DNA of 64,000 bases. Origin: Streptococcus cristatus (GTDB lineage Bacteria > Bacillota > Bacilli > Lactobacillales > Streptococcaceae). Location of the stretch: positions 157,693-221,692 of the forward strand of contig NZ_RJPT01000001.1 of the NCBI RefSeq assembly GCF_003943515.1, in the 5' to 3' direction. The position numbers and the translations under genes are program-made. The notes beneath the pieces are model-generated. The model was not told the origin of the DNA. It did no database searches and was given only the letters and a program-made list of their open reading frames with translations. Below, piece by piece: positions 17,157-25,724 of the stretch (positions within the stretch are counted from its first letter, which is position 1; each line of letters begins with the position of its first letter).

Positions 17157-18350
17157 ATGTCAAAAACTATTTCTATCAATGCTGGAAGTTCGAGTGTAAA
17201 ATGGCAACTTTATTCAATGCCAGAAGAAAAGGTGCTGGCTAAAGGTTTGATTGAGCGGATTGGTCTCAAGGACTCAATCTCTACGGTTAAATTTGATGGT
17301 CGTTCTGAACGCCAAACCTTAGATATTGCTGACCATACACAAGCTGTGAAAATTTTATTGGACGATTTGAAACGGTTTGAAATTATTCAATCTTACGATG
17401 AAATCACAGGTGTTGGGCACCGTGTCGTAGCTGGAGGCGAGTATTTCAAAGAATCAGCTCTTGTGACTGACGATGTGTTGGAAAAGATTGAAGAGTTGTC
17501 TCTGCTAGCTCCTTTACACAATCCTGCTAATGCTGACGGTATCCGTGCTTTCAGGCAACTTCTTCCAGACATTACCAGTGTGGCTGTTTTTGATACATCA
17601 TTCCACACAACTATGCCAGAAAAGGCTTATCGCTATCCATTGCCAACCAAGTATTACACTGAAAATAAGGTTCGTAAATACGGAGCGCACGGAACTAGCC
17701 ATGAGTATGTAGCCCACGAAGCTGCCAAACTTTTGGGTAAACCGATTGAAGAATTGAAACTTATCACTTGCCACATCGGAAACGGTGCTTCTATCACGGC
17801 AGTTGATAAAGGGCGCTCAGTGGATACTTCTATGGGCTTCACTCCTCTTGGTGGAGTTATGATGGGAACACGTACGGGTGACATCGATCCAGCGATTATT
17901 CCATACTTGATGCAGCATACAGATGACTTTAACACGCCAGAAGATATCAGTCGAATTCTGAACCGTGAATCTGGACTGTTGGGCGTTTCTGAGAAATCAA
18001 GTGATATGCGCGATATTCACGAAGCTATGCGTGCAGGTGATGAAAAGGCACAATTGGCAAATGAAATTTTTGTGGATCGCATTCAAAAATACATTGGTCA
18101 GTATTTAGCTGTTTTAAATGGAGCAGACGCCATTATCTTTACAGCTGGTATCGGTGAAAACTCTGTGACTATCCGTCGCATGGTTATCGAAGGAATTTCT
18201 TGGTTTGGCTGCGATGTCGATCCAGAGAAGAATTTCTTTGGTGCTACAGGAGATATTTCAACAGAAGCTGCTAAAGTCAGAGTTCTGGTTATCCCGACAG
18301 ATGAAGAGTTAGTCATTGCGCGTGATGTAGAACGTTTTAAAAATCAATAA
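17157..18350 (+). CDS. ackA: Acetate kinase
   Basis: Transfers phosphate from acetyl phosphate to ADP, giving acetate and ATP; the final step of the pyruvate oxidase/Pta branch in streptococci. 397 residues, full length. [18 protein letters not shown] is the N-terminal phosphate-binding motif, [11 protein letters not shown] the substrate region, [11 protein letters not shown]-like [12 protein letters not shown] the second signature and [13 protein letters not shown] the adenosine-binding loop. GAGGTGACGAG precedes the ATG. A cre-like site in the promoter suggests CcpA control. A strong terminator follows. Confidence 0.97.
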   Translation: MSKTISINAGSSSVKWQLYSMPEEKVLAKGLIERIGLKDSISTVKFDGRSERQTLDIADHTQAVKILLDDLKRFEIIQSYDEITGVGHRVVAGGEYFKESALVTDDVLEKIEELSLLAPLHNPANADGIRAFRQLLPDITSVAVFDTSFHTTMPEKAYRYPLPTKYYTENKVRKYGAHGTSHEYVAHEAAKLLGKPIEELKLITCHIGNGASITAVDKGRSVDTSMGFTPLGGVMMGTRTGDIDPAIIPYLMQHTDDFNTPEDISRILNRESGLLGVSEKSSDMRDIHEAMRAGDEKAQLANEIFVDRIQKYIGQYLAVLNGADAIIFTAGIGENSVTIRRMVIEGISWFGCDVDPEKNFFGATGDISTEAAKVRVLVIPTDEELVIARDVERFKNQ

Positions 18351-18352
18351 TC

Positions 18353-18380
18353 AAAAAGCTCAGCCTAGCTGAGCTTTTTC
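18353..18380 (+). terminator. Intrinsic terminator of ackA
   Basis: AAAAAGCTCAG (18353-18363) pairs with CTGAGCTTTTT (18369-18379). Symmetric A/T flanks would allow some activity in both directions. Confidence 0.85.
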
Positions 18381-18696
18381 TTGTGATTTTGTGATTATTC
18401 TTTGGTCAGATAGGATGATTCAAAGCGGGTCGGAGCTTGTAGCAGTAAGAACTAATAGTCAAGTATGGACTGGAAATCAATTTGACACAAGGTAGATGAT
18501 CTATAAAGAACGGGTAGATACTTGTTTGTATCTGGCGTGCTAAGTTGCTAATTAGAGGAGAAGAAAAAGACGATGTCCGGTAGGGAATCGTCTTTGAAGC
18601 TACTTATATTTTTTGGTAAAAAATCTGACTCTTCTAGAGGCTGCAGCTAGTTGAGTGTCTGGAGTGCTAGCCTTGGAGACTCGGCAATCAGGCAAG
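18381..18696. other. Non-coding interval between ackA and the pseudouridine synthase
   Basis: About 315 bp without a credible gene. AAGACGAT and ATCGTCTT form an inverted repeat near 18567-18596, without a T-run on either strand. No promoter or RNA gene is convincing. Confidence 0.5.
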
Positions 18697-19584
18697 CTAT
18701 CGATTTCTAGCCTTGCTTCTGTACCGTTTGATTTCTGCTTCAAAACTCTCTGACGGTGCTTCCACGTTGATGGTTTCTAGGGTGAATGGATGAGTCAATG
18801 TTAAGCGGTGAGCATGGAGCATGAGGCGACCTTGGGGTTGAGGATGGTAGAGGGGGTCACCGACGATGGGATGGCCGTGATGGGCGAGATGGACGCGGAT
18901 TTGGTGAGTCCGTCCTGTTTTTAATTGGCATTTGACCAGAGTCGTATTTCCAAAGTCCTTGAGTCGGGTTACATGAGTTTCAGCGTAGAGGCCCTTTTTC
19001 GGATCAATGAGTCGTTTCCTTCGGTCATGGCGGTCGCGTCCGATTTTATCTTTATAGACGATAGTTTTGCTGGGAAATTTTCCTTGAGCAAGGGCCCAAT
19101 ATTCACGGGAGATTTCTTTGTTTTCCAAGAGGCGGTTGAGAATGGGGAGGACAAAGGGATTTTTGGCAAACAGGATGGCGCCGCTGGTTTCTTTGTCTAG
19201 CCGGTGGACGACATAGCAGGTCTGTCCGACATAGCTTGACACATGGTTGAGCAGAGCGACTTCTGTCGGCTCATTGCCGTGACTTTTCATGCCGTTTGGC
19301 TTGTTGACGATGATGAGATGCTCGTCCTGATAGAGCTCCTCGACCAGATGAGGCTGGCCAGCGGGGAGTTCTTTTTCTGGATAATCCTCTTTGTCAAAGG
19401 TCAGTTGAATGCTGTCACCAGGCTTGACCAAAGTTTGCCAATGGATGGACTCACCGTTGACCAAAATGTGTTTCTTGGTTCGGAGAAAGTGACGAATCTT
19501 GCGAGGAATGAGCAGTTGGTCTTCTAGTAATTCTTTGACGGTCATCGGAGGCAGGCTTGCGGGGATGGTAATAGTAAATTTCAT
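18697..19584 (-). CDS. RluA-family pseudouridine synthase
   Basis: 295 residues; isomerises uridine to pseudouridine in RNA, probably 23S rRNA. An S4-like N-terminal part (LLEDQLLIPRKIRHFLRTKKHILVNG) precedes the catalytic domain, where VVHRLDKETSGAILFAK carries the catalytic Asp (HRLDxxTSG) and KTGRTHQIRVHLAHHGHPIVGDPLY is the C-terminal RluA signature. A longer frame extends to 19773, but the protein family begins near MKFTITIP, so 19584 is used; no strong ribosome-binding site is visible. Divergent from pbp2A with a 151-bp shared intergenic region. Which RluA paralogue it is (RluD-like or other) cannot be decided. Confidence 0.9.
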   Translation of the reverse strand: MKFTITIPASLPPMTVKELLEDQLLIPRKIRHFLRTKKHILVNGESIHWQTLVKPGDSIQLTFDKEDYPEKELPAGQPHLVEELYQDEHLIIVNKPNGMKSHGNEPTEVALLNHVSSYVGQTCYVVHRLDKETSGAILFAKNPFVLPILNRLLENKEISREYWALAQGKFPSKTIVYKDKIGRDRHDRRKRLIDPKKGLYAETHVTRLKDFGNTTLVKCQLKTGRTHQIRVHLAHHGHPIVGDPLYHPQPQGRLMLHAHRLTLTHPFTLETINVEAPSESFEAEIKRYRSKARNR

Positions 19585-19735
19585 GTTTTCATTGTAGCAA
19601 AAACTAGCCCATTTGGAAATGCTTCGTTGGAAAGAGGAAAGGAGCCCTGCTATTTCCTTAAAGAAAGCTAAAAGGAGTAGAAAGTAGCAGAGTCGTGCCT
19701 TGTGTCTGCATGGATAAGGTGATAAAATATGTTTT

Positions 19736-21958
19736 ATGAAGAAATTAAATGATATATTTGAAAAATTAGTCAATCTGTTTAAAACGGATCATCCTGAGAA
19801 GAAGGTTGCTGAGGAGCTGGAGGGTGAGACTCCTGAACCTAGATACAGTCGCTCAGGCAAGAGTCGGAAGAAGCCCCTGTCTCAGCATCCCTTCCGCCGC
19901 TTTTGGCGCCGGTTTCATCTGACCAAGATATTCTTGATTCTCGGCTTGACCTTTGGTCTGGTGGTTGGTGGCTATCTTTTTTATGTAGCTAAGACGACTA
20001 ATGTCAAAGACTTGCAGAATGCTCTTAAAGCCACGACCTTGATCTATGATAAGGATGGAAATGAAGCGGGCAGCTTGTCTGGGCAAAAAGGAACCTATGT
20101 CGAATTGGATGCGATTAGTCAGGATTTGCAGAACGCTGTGATTGCGACAGAAGACCGATCCTTTTATAAGAATGGCGGGATTAACTACAGTCGCTTCTTT
20201 CTAGCCATTTTGACTGCGGGGCGTTCGGGTGGTGGCTCGACTATCACGCAGCAGTTGGCCAAAAATGCCTATCTTTCTCAGGATCAGACCATTGAGCGGA
20301 AGGCCAAGGAATTTTTCCTAGCTTTGGAAATTAACAAAAAATACAGCAAGCAGGAAATCCTGACCATGTATCTCAATAATTCTTATTTTGGAAATGGCGT
20401 TTGGGGAGTGGAAGATGCCAGCAAGAAATACTTTGGTGTATCTGCCAGCCAGCTCAGTCTAGATCAGTCGGCTGTTCTAGCAGGCATGCTCAAAGGACCA
20501 GAACTATATAATCCCCTGTATTCGATTGAGAATGCGACCAACCGTCGTGACACCGTTCTTCAAAATATGGTGGCGGCAGGTTACATTGATCAGGCGACGG
20601 CGGATCAGGCTGCGACGGTTGGCATTGGAGGCCAGCTAGTTGATGCCTATGAGGGCAAGTCAGAAGACTACCGCTACCCATCTTATTTTGATGCAGTTAT
20701 CAATGAAGCGGTCAATGATTACGGTCTGACGGAAGAAGAAATCGTCAACAACGGCTATCGGATTTACACCGAATTGGATCAAAATTACCAAGCCAGCATG
20801 CAGGTCATCTATAGCAATGTTGATCTCTTCCCGCAGGCTGAAGACGGAACGAGGGCCGAGTCAGGAAGCGTAGCGCTGGATCCTAAGACGGGTGGTGTTC
20901 GGGCTCTGGTTGGTCGTGTCAACAGTGCTGATGGCTCTGCTTTTCGGACTTTCAACTACGCGACTCAGTCTGCTCGTAGTCCAGGCTCAACCATCAAGCC
21001 TTTGGTGGCCTACAGCCCAGCTATAGCAGCCGGCTGGTCAACGGATAAGGAACTAGATAATAGTCGGACCGTTTTTGGTGACTATAAGGTTAATAACTAC
21101 GGCAATATCCAAAGTTCACCGACGGTTCCAATGTATCAAGCCTTGGCTGAATCCCTCAATATTCCCGCGGTTTCAACAGTGGATGAATTAGGCGTGAACA
21201 AGGCCTTTGAATACGGCAAAAAGTTTGGTCTTAATATGGACAAGGTGGAACAAAATCTAGGTGTGGCTCTAGGAAGCGGCGTGACGACCAATCCACTTCA
21301 GATGGCTCAAGCCTATTCAGTCTTTGCGAATGATGGAGTTATGAATGATGCCCATCTTATCACCAAGATAGAAAATGCTAGTGGTCAGGTTGTCAAAACC
21401 CACCGGCAGACTTCTACCCGCGTTCTCAATCGCTCAACCACAGAAAAGATGACTAGTATGATGCTGGGAACTTTCTCAAACGGAACGGGAGTTTATGCGG
21501 CTCCTTATGGTTATACAATGGCTGGAAAGACAGGAACGACAGAGACTGACTTTAACCCTGATTTGTCAGGAGACCAGTGGGTCATCGGCTACACACCAGA
21601 TGTGGTTATCAGCCAATGGCTGGGCTTCCCTAAGACGGATGAAACTCACTATCTGACTGGTACAAGTGCCAATGAAGCTTCGGCTATTTTCCGCAATGTA
21701 GCCAACACCATCCTGCCTTATACAGAAGGAACGTCCTTCTCGGGTCAGAAAAATGCTTATGCTGAAAATGGAATTTCCCCAGTCGATACCTACGGTACTG
21801 GTCAAACGAATACGACTAGCGAAAATAAAGACTTCCTGAAAGATGTCCAGGAGCGGGCGCAAAACCTGGTAGATGATGCCAAGAAAGCTATCGATGAGTC
21901 TGGAATTACTGAAAAAGCCAAAAATCTATGGGATACCATTACTGGGTGGTTCCATTAA
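19736..21958 (+). CDS. pbp2A: Class A penicillin-binding protein 2a
   Basis: 740-residue bifunctional peptidoglycan synthase. After a basic cytoplasmic segment there is one membrane helix (IFLILGLTFGLVVGGYLFYVA, ~residues 60-80). The glycosyltransferase-51 domain shows ATEDRSFYKNGG and GGSTITQQLAKN. The transpeptidase domain has SxxK in SPGSTIKPL, SLN in AESLNIP and KTGT in AGKTGTTETD. Size, domain order and the C-terminal tail fit streptococcal PBP2a rather than PBP1a/1b. Neighbour of rpmG-secE-nusG, as in other streptococci. Confidence 0.95.
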   Translation: MKKLNDIFEKLVNLFKTDHPEKKVAEELEGETPEPRYSRSGKSRKKPLSQHPFRRFWRRFHLTKIFLILGLTFGLVVGGYLFYVAKTTNVKDLQNALKATTLIYDKDGNEAGSLSGQKGTYVELDAISQDLQNAVIATEDRSFYKNGGINYSRFFLAILTAGRSGGGSTITQQLAKNAYLSQDQTIERKAKEFFLALEINKKYSKQEILTMYLNNSYFGNGVWGVEDASKKYFGVSASQLSLDQSAVLAGMLKGPELYNPLYSIENATNRRDTVLQNMVAAGYIDQATADQAATVGIGGQLVDAYEGKSEDYRYPSYFDAVINEAVNDYGLTEEEIVNNGYRIYTELDQNYQASMQVIYSNVDLFPQAEDGTRAESGSVALDPKTGGVRALVGRVNSADGSAFRTFNYATQSARSPGSTIKPLVAYSPAIAAGWSTDKELDNSRTVFGDYKVNNYGNIQSSPTVPMYQALAESLNIPAVSTVDELGVNKAFEYGKKFGLNMDKVEQNLGVALGSGVTTNPLQMAQAYSVFANDGVMNDAHLITKIENASGQVVKTHRQTSTRVLNRSTTEKMTSMMLGTFSNGTGVYAAPYGYTMAGKTGTTETDFNPDLSGDQWVIGYTPDVVISQWLGFPKTDETHYLTGTSANEASAIFRNVANTILPYTEGTSFSGQKNAYAENGISPVDTYGTGQTNTTSENKDFLKDVQERAQNLVDDAKKAIDESGITEKAKNLWDTITGWFH

Positions 21959-21971
21959 TCGTCTAAACGGC

Positions 21972-22000
21972 TTGTCAAAGAAGTAGAAAACTGCTATAAT
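21972..22000 (+). promoter_or_regulatory. Promoter of rpmG-secE
   Basis: TTGTCA (21972-21977), 17-bp spacer, extended -10 TGCTATAAT with TATAAT at 21995-22000. Confidence 0.85.
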
Positions 22001-22018
22001 AAGGGGAATGGAGGCGTC

Positions 22019-22171
22019 ATGGCATTAAAAAAAGCGAGTCTAGCGTGTACAGTTTGTGGGTCACGAAACTACTCAATCAAACTTAGTAGCACTCCAAAAC
22101 CTACGCGTCTAGAAGTGAATAAATATTGTAAACACTGCAGTAAATATACGCTGCATAAAGAAACCAGATAG
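22019..22171 (+). CDS. rpmG: 50S ribosomal protein L33
   Basis: 50 residues ([20 protein letters not shown] ... [17 protein letters not shown]). Two CxxC pairs (CTVC, CKHC) indicate the zinc-binding form of L33, and length and the TLHKETR end fit the family. Its place directly before secE-nusG is conserved in Firmicutes. AATGGAGGCGTC gives the ribosome-binding site. Confidence 0.95.
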   Translation: MALKKASLACTVCGSRNYSIKLSSTPKPTRLEVNKYCKHCSKYTLHKETR

Positions 22172-22180
22172 GAGATAGTT

Positions 22181-22360
22181 GTGAAATTCATTAAAGATGT
22201 TTTCGTTTTGCTACGAGATACAACTTGGCCTACCCGTAAAGAAAGATGGACTGATTTCCTTTCCGTAATGGAATACACAGCATTCTTTGCTGTTGTCATC
22301 TATATTTTTGATAAGGTAGTTGCCAGCGGTCTCTTCCGCATAATCAACATGTTTTCATAA
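22181..22360 (+). CDS. secE: Preprotein translocase subunit SecE
   Basis: 59 residues from a GTG start with GGAG at 22171-22174. KFIKDVFVLLRDTTWPTRKE contains the conserved amphipathic region with WPTRKE, followed by one membrane helix (EYTAFFAVVIYIFDKVV). Part of the SecYEG channel. Nine bp after rpmG, so co-transcribed; separated from nusG by a 175-bp repeat and a new promoter. Confidence 0.95.
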   Translation: MKFIKDVFVLLRDTTWPTRKERWTDFLSVMEYTAFFAVVIYIFDKVVASGLFRIINMFS

Positions 22361-22367
22361 GAAAGAT

Positions 22368-22542
22368 GAGGCTGGGACAAAAGTCCTAGCCTCTCAATTG
22401 TCTTTGGATTGTCGAGCAAGACGCAGTGGTTGAGTGGGCTCTATTACGCTGATTTCATCAGCTTTTACAGCCCTACTCAACTGTGCGGAGGTGGGACGAC
22501 GAAATCGAATTCTAACGAATTACCGATTTCTGTCTCACTCTC
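22368..22542 (-). repeat. 175-bp structured intergenic repeat, copy 2 (reverse orientation)
   Basis: Reverse complement of copies 1, 3 and 4. In this orientation the plus strand begins with the end hairpin (GAGGCTGGGAC-AAAA-GTCCTAGCCTC), in which the outer pairs are perfect. It splits the otherwise conserved secE-nusG pair. Confidence 0.9.
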
Positions 22543-22590
22543 ATTTGTCTGTAAAATATTTACCAAAATGCTTTGTAATTTTAGATTTTA

Positions 22591-22636
22591 TGGTATAATA
22601 AGGCTAGATATCAAGCAGAAGCCCTAGGCTTTTTTA
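22591..22636 (+). promoter_or_regulatory. nusG promoter and leader hairpin
   Basis: Extended -10 TGGTATAAT (TATAAT 22594-22599). The leader contains AAGCC-CTA-GGCTT (22619-22631) running into TTTTT, a terminator-like hairpin between promoter and start codon. AGGCT at 22601-22605 could instead pair with the same AGCC, so two exclusive structures are possible. Attenuation is inferred. Confidence 0.5.
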
Positions 22637-22654
22637 TTTAGGAAAGGACAAAAC

Positions 22655-23191
22655 ATGGACAGTTTTGATAAAGGCTGGTTTGTACTGCAAACCTACTCAG
22701 GCTATGAAAATAAGGTAAAGGAAAATCTCTTGCAACGTGCCCAGACCTATAATATGCTGGAAAATATCCTGCGCGTGGAAATTCCGACTCAGACCGTACA
22801 AGTCGAGAAAAACGGCAAGAGCAAGGAAGTCGAAGAAAACCGCTTCCCAGGTTATGTATTGGTTGAGATGGTCATGACGGACGAAGCTTGGTTTGTCGTG
22901 CGGAATACACCAAACGTAACTGGATTTGTGGGTTCACACGGAAACCGTTCGAAACCAACTCCGCTCTTGGAAGAAGAAATCCGCAGCATTCTGATTTCTA
23001 TGGGACAAACGGTTCAAGAATTTGACTTGGATGTCAAGGTGGGCGATACAGTTCGCATCATTGACGGTGCCTTTGCTAACTATACTGGTAAAATCACGGA
23101 AATTGACAATAATAAAGTCAAGATGATTATCTCTATGTTTGGAAATGACACGGTTGCAGAAGTCAACCTCAGCCAAATTGCTGAATTATAA
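22655..23191 (+). CDS. nusG: Transcription termination/antitermination factor NusG
   Basis: 178 residues. The N-terminal NGN domain starts KGWFVLQTYSGYENKVKENL, FPGYVLVEMVMTDEAW is the RNA-polymerase contact region, and the C-terminal KOW motif is VGDTVRIIDGAFANYTGKITEID. Modulates RNA polymerase elongation and pausing. It has its own promoter here because repeat copy 2 and a leader separate it from secE. GGAAAGGAC precedes the ATG and a strong terminator follows. Confidence 0.97.
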   Translation: MDSFDKGWFVLQTYSGYENKVKENLLQRAQTYNMLENILRVEIPTQTVQVEKNGKSKEVEENRFPGYVLVEMVMTDEAWFVVRNTPNVTGFVGSHGNRSKPTPLLEEEIRSILISMGQTVQEFDLDVKVGDTVRIIDGAFANYTGKITEIDNNKVKMIISMFGNDTVAEVNLSQIAEL

Positions 23192-23210
23192 TTTTGGAAT
23201 GCACTAAAAG

Positions 23211-23239
23211 GAGCCGGAAAGCACTTTCCGCTCTTTTTT
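23211..23239 (+). terminator. Intrinsic terminator of nusG
   Basis: GAGC-C-GGAAAG pairs with CTTTCC-GCTC (23224-23233), followed by TTTTTT. Confidence 0.9.
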
Positions 23240-23327
23240 GTTAGCAGCTCTGAGATTTTAGATAAAAGCTGGTCATTCTGGTATCATTACAATTCATTAA
23301 ACTTGACCAATGATGTAAGAAAGGCGA

Positions 23328-23355
23328 ACAAAAAAGCCTGATTTTTCAGGCTTTT
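23328..23355 (-). terminator. Intrinsic terminator of tRNA-Cys
   Basis: On the minus strand AAAAGCCTGA, a 4-nt loop and TCAGGCTTTT are followed by TT, about 35 nt after the tRNA's 3' end. Confidence 0.8.
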
Positions 23356-23368
23356 GGTTAGTATAAAG

Positions 23369-23388
23369 TCGGATTTAAACCGATAAAA
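23369..23388 (-). repeat. Imperfect duplicate of the tRNA-Cys T-arm
   Basis: Ten bp downstream of the tRNA, GTCGGATTTAAACCGA resembles the tRNA's own GACGGATTTGAACCGA (plus-strand view, 23398-23413), differing at two positions. It may be the scar of an element that used the tRNA 3' end, or a decayed tandem tRNA. Confidence 0.4.
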
Positions 23389-23389
23389 A

Positions 23390-23460
23390 AGGCGGTAGAC
23401 GGATTTGAACCGACGATCAAGCTTTTGCAGAGCCGTGCCTTACCACTTGGCTATACCGCC
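23390..23460 (-). tRNA. tRNA-Cys (GCA)
   Basis: The minus strand folds as a cloverleaf: acceptor GGCGGTA/TACCGCC, D-arm AGCCAAGTGGTAAGGC, anticodon loop CTGCAAA with anticodon GCA, and T-arm CGGTTCAAATCCG. The discriminator base is U, as expected for tRNA-Cys. CCA is not encoded. It lies convergent to nusG and divergent from rpsB. Confidence 0.95.
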
Positions 23461-23585
23461 ACAACTCTTACTATTCTATCGTAAAACAGCCTATTCGTCA
23501 AGAGGCTGACCTGACTTAAGTGAGAATTTCTTGAAGGATGCTAGCAGATGGGCTGAATCAAAGCGAGAAAATAGTGGCCAAAGAC

Positions 23586-23734
23586 TTGTCAAAAGCTAGA
23601 AAATTTGATATGATAGTAGATGCCGTTTAAACGGCAGAAATACTCATTTTAGATGAATTGTGGAGCCGTTGCCGATTGGTAGCTCTGCGAGCTGAAATCT
23701 AAGAGAGGAAAAAAACAAAAAGGAGAATTTACTC
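23586..23734 (+). promoter_or_regulatory. rpsB promoter and structured leader
   Basis: TTGTCA (23586-23591), 17-bp spacer, TATGAT (23609-23614). The ~110-nt leader begins with the perfect palindrome TGCCGTTTAAACGGCA (23621-23636), then GAGC and GCTC segments around 23660-23695 that can form two exclusive hairpins, one of them AGCTC-TGC-GAGCT. This looks like a ribosomal-protein autoregulatory leader, but binding by S2 is an inference. AAGGAG precedes the ATG. Confidence 0.55.
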
Positions 23735-24517
23735 ATGGCAGTAATTTCAATGAAACAACTTCTTGAGGCTGGTGTTCACTTTGGTCACCAAACTCGTCGC
23801 TGGAACCCTAAGATGGCTAAGTACATCTTCACTGAGCGTAACGGTATCCACGTTATCGACCTTCAACAAACTGTAAAATACGCAGATCAAGCTTATGACT
23901 TCATGCGTGATGCAGCTGCAAACGATGCAGTTATCTTGTTTGTTGGTACTAAAAAGCAAGCTGCTGAAGCTGTAAAAGAAGAAGCAGAACGTGCTGGTCA
24001 ATACTACATCAACCACCGTTGGTTGGGTGGAACTCTTACAAACTGGACAACTATCCAAAAACGTGTTGCTCGTTTGAAAGAAATCAAACGTATGGAAGAA
24101 GAAGGAATCTTCGAAGTTCTTCCTAAGAAAGAAGTAGCACTTTTGAACAAACAACGTGCTCGTCTTGAAAAATTCTTGGGTGGTATCGAAGATATGCCTC
24201 GCATCCCAGATGTAATGTACATCGTTGACCCTCATAAAGAGCAAATCGCTGTTAAGGAAGCTAAGAAACTTGGTATTCCAGTAGTTGCGATGGTTGACAC
24301 AAACACTGATCCAGACGATATCGATGTGATTATCCCTGCTAACGACGACGCTATCCGTGCCGTTAAATTGATCACTGCGAAAATGGCTGATGCTGTTATC
24401 GAAGGTCGTCAAGGTGAGGACGCTGTAGCGACTGTTGAAGCAGAATTTGCTGCAACTGAAACTCAAGCAGACTCAATCGAAGAAATCGTTGAAGTTGTAG
24501 AAGGCGACAACGCATAA
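23735..24517 (+). CDS. rpsB: 30S ribosomal protein S2
   Basis: 260 residues, normal for S2. [31 protein letters not shown] is the N-terminal signature; [11 protein letters not shown] and [22 protein letters not shown] are conserved core blocks. Strong codon bias (GCT, GAA, CGT) typical of highly expressed genes. Followed by a GC-rich hairpin and tsf, the classical rpsB-tsf pair. Confidence 0.98.
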   Translation: MAVISMKQLLEAGVHFGHQTRRWNPKMAKYIFTERNGIHVIDLQQTVKYADQAYDFMRDAAANDAVILFVGTKKQAAEAVKEEAERAGQYYINHRWLGGTLTNWTTIQKRVARLKEIKRMEEEGIFEVLPKKEVALLNKQRARLEKFLGGIEDMPRIPDVMYIVDPHKEQIAVKEAKKLGIPVVAMVDTNTDPDDIDVIIPANDDAIRAVKLITAKMADAVIEGRQGEDAVATVEAEFAATETQADSIEEIVEVVEGDNA

Positions 24518-24538
24518 TTTTCATAAGTCAATTAACCT

Positions 24539-24571
24539 AAAGGGGCGGGGCTCAGCCCGGCCCCTTTATTT
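24539..24571 (+). terminator. GC-rich hairpin between rpsB and tsf
   Basis: AAAGGGGC pairs with GCCCCTTT around an inner GGGC-TCA-GCCC, then ATTTA. The weak T-tract suggests partial termination, lowering tsf relative to rpsB. Confidence 0.75.
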
Positions 24572-24598
24572 AAAAATAGTAAACATAGGAGAAGAAAA

Positions 24599-25642
24599 AT
24601 GGCAGAAATTACAGCTAAGCTTGTAAAAGAATTGCGTGAAAAATCTGGTGCTGGTGTCATGGACGCTAAGAAAGCATTGGTTGAAACTGATGGTGACATC
24701 GAAAAAGCGATTGAATTGCTTCGCGAAAAAGGTATGGCAAAAGCAGCTAAGAAGGCTGACCGTGTTGCCGCTGAAGGTTTGACAGGCGTTTACGTGGATG
24801 GTAACGTTGCAGCTATCGTTGAAGTCAACGCTGAAACTGACTTTGTTGCGAAAAACGCTCAATTCGTTGAATTGGTAAATGCTACTGCAAAAGTTATTGC
24901 AGAAGGCAAGCCAGCTAATAACGAAGAAGCATTTGCATTGACAATGCCTTCAGGTGAAACTCTTGAAGCTGCATACGTATCTGCAACTGCAACTATCGGA
25001 GAAAAAATCTCATTCCGTCGTTTTGCTTTGGTTGAAAAGACTGATGCTCAACACTTCGGTGCTTACCAACACAACGGTGGCCGTATTGGTGTTGTTTCAG
25101 TGATTGACGGTGGCGATGACGCTCTTGCGAAACAAATTTCTATGCACATTGCTGCGATGAAACCAACTGTTCTTTCATACAAAGAATTGGATGAGCAATT
25201 TGTTAAAGATGAATTGGCACAATTGAACCATGCTATTGATCAAGACAATGAAAGCCGCGCTATGGTTGATAAGCCAGCACTTCCACACTTGAAGTATGGT
25301 TCTAAAGCTCAGTTGACTGACGAAGTGATTGCACAAGCTGAAGCTGACATCAAAGCTGAGTTGGCTGCTGAAGGCAAACCAGAAAAAATCTGGGACAAGA
25401 TCATCCCAGGTAAAATGGATCGATTCTTGCTTGACAACACTAAAGTTGACCAAGCTTACACACTTCTTGCACAAGTGTACATCATGGATGACAGCAAGAC
25501 AGTTGAAGCTTACCTTGAATCAGTGAATGCTTCAGTAGTTGAGTTTGTTCGCTTTGAAGTTGGTGAAGGTATTGAAAAAGCAGCTAACGACTTCGAATCA
25601 GAAGTTGCAGCAACAATGGCAGCTGCTCTTGGCCAAAACTAA
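24599..25642 (+). CDS. tsf: Elongation factor Ts
   Basis: 347 residues; nucleotide-exchange factor for EF-Tu. [30 protein letters not shown] is the UBA-like N-terminal signature, and [16 protein letters not shown] the second signature. AGGAGAAGAAAA precedes the ATG. High-expression codon use like rpsB. Confidence 0.98.
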   Translation: MAEITAKLVKELREKSGAGVMDAKKALVETDGDIEKAIELLREKGMAKAAKKADRVAAEGLTGVYVDGNVAAIVEVNAETDFVAKNAQFVELVNATAKVIAEGKPANNEEAFALTMPSGETLEAAYVSATATIGEKISFRRFALVEKTDAQHFGAYQHNGGRIGVVSVIDGGDDALAKQISMHIAAMKPTVLSYKELDEQFVKDELAQLNHAIDQDNESRAMVDKPALPHLKYGSKAQLTDEVIAQAEADIKAELAAEGKPEKIWDKIIPGKMDRFLLDNTKVDQAYTLLAQVYIMDDSKTVEAYLESVNASVVEFVRFEVGEGIEKAANDFESEVAATMAAALGQN

Positions 25643-25656
25643 TCTAAGTTTATAAC

Positions 25657-25697
25657 AAAAAAGATTGAAGAGAAATTATTTCTTTTCAATCTTTTTT
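25657..25697. terminator. Bidirectional terminator between tsf and the VIT gene
   Basis: A long stem, AAAAAAGATTGAA with GAGAAA, against TTTC with TTTTCAATCTTTTTT. A/T flanks on both sides suit both convergent genes. Confidence 0.85.
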
Positions 25698-25724
25698 ATT
25701 ATGCTGGCCTGAATAGTTCTTCTT

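Noticed and set aside
18381-18696. Small RNA suggested by TTGACA near 18481 and an inverted repeat near 18567-18596
   Set aside because: Promoter spacing is poor and the hairpin lacks a T-run, so there is no adequate support.
22409-22627. Short frames reading SSKTQWLSGLYYADFISFY in several places (also 41593-41826 and 48726-49058 on the minus strand)
   Set aside because: They recur only because they lie inside the 175-bp repeat; no ribosome-binding sites, and the conserved feature is RNA pairing, not codons.
23747-24466. 239-codon minus-strand frame inside rpsB
   Set aside because: Antisense to a strongly biased ribosomal protein gene; composition is an artefact of that bias. A similar case is 58907-59626 inside groEL.
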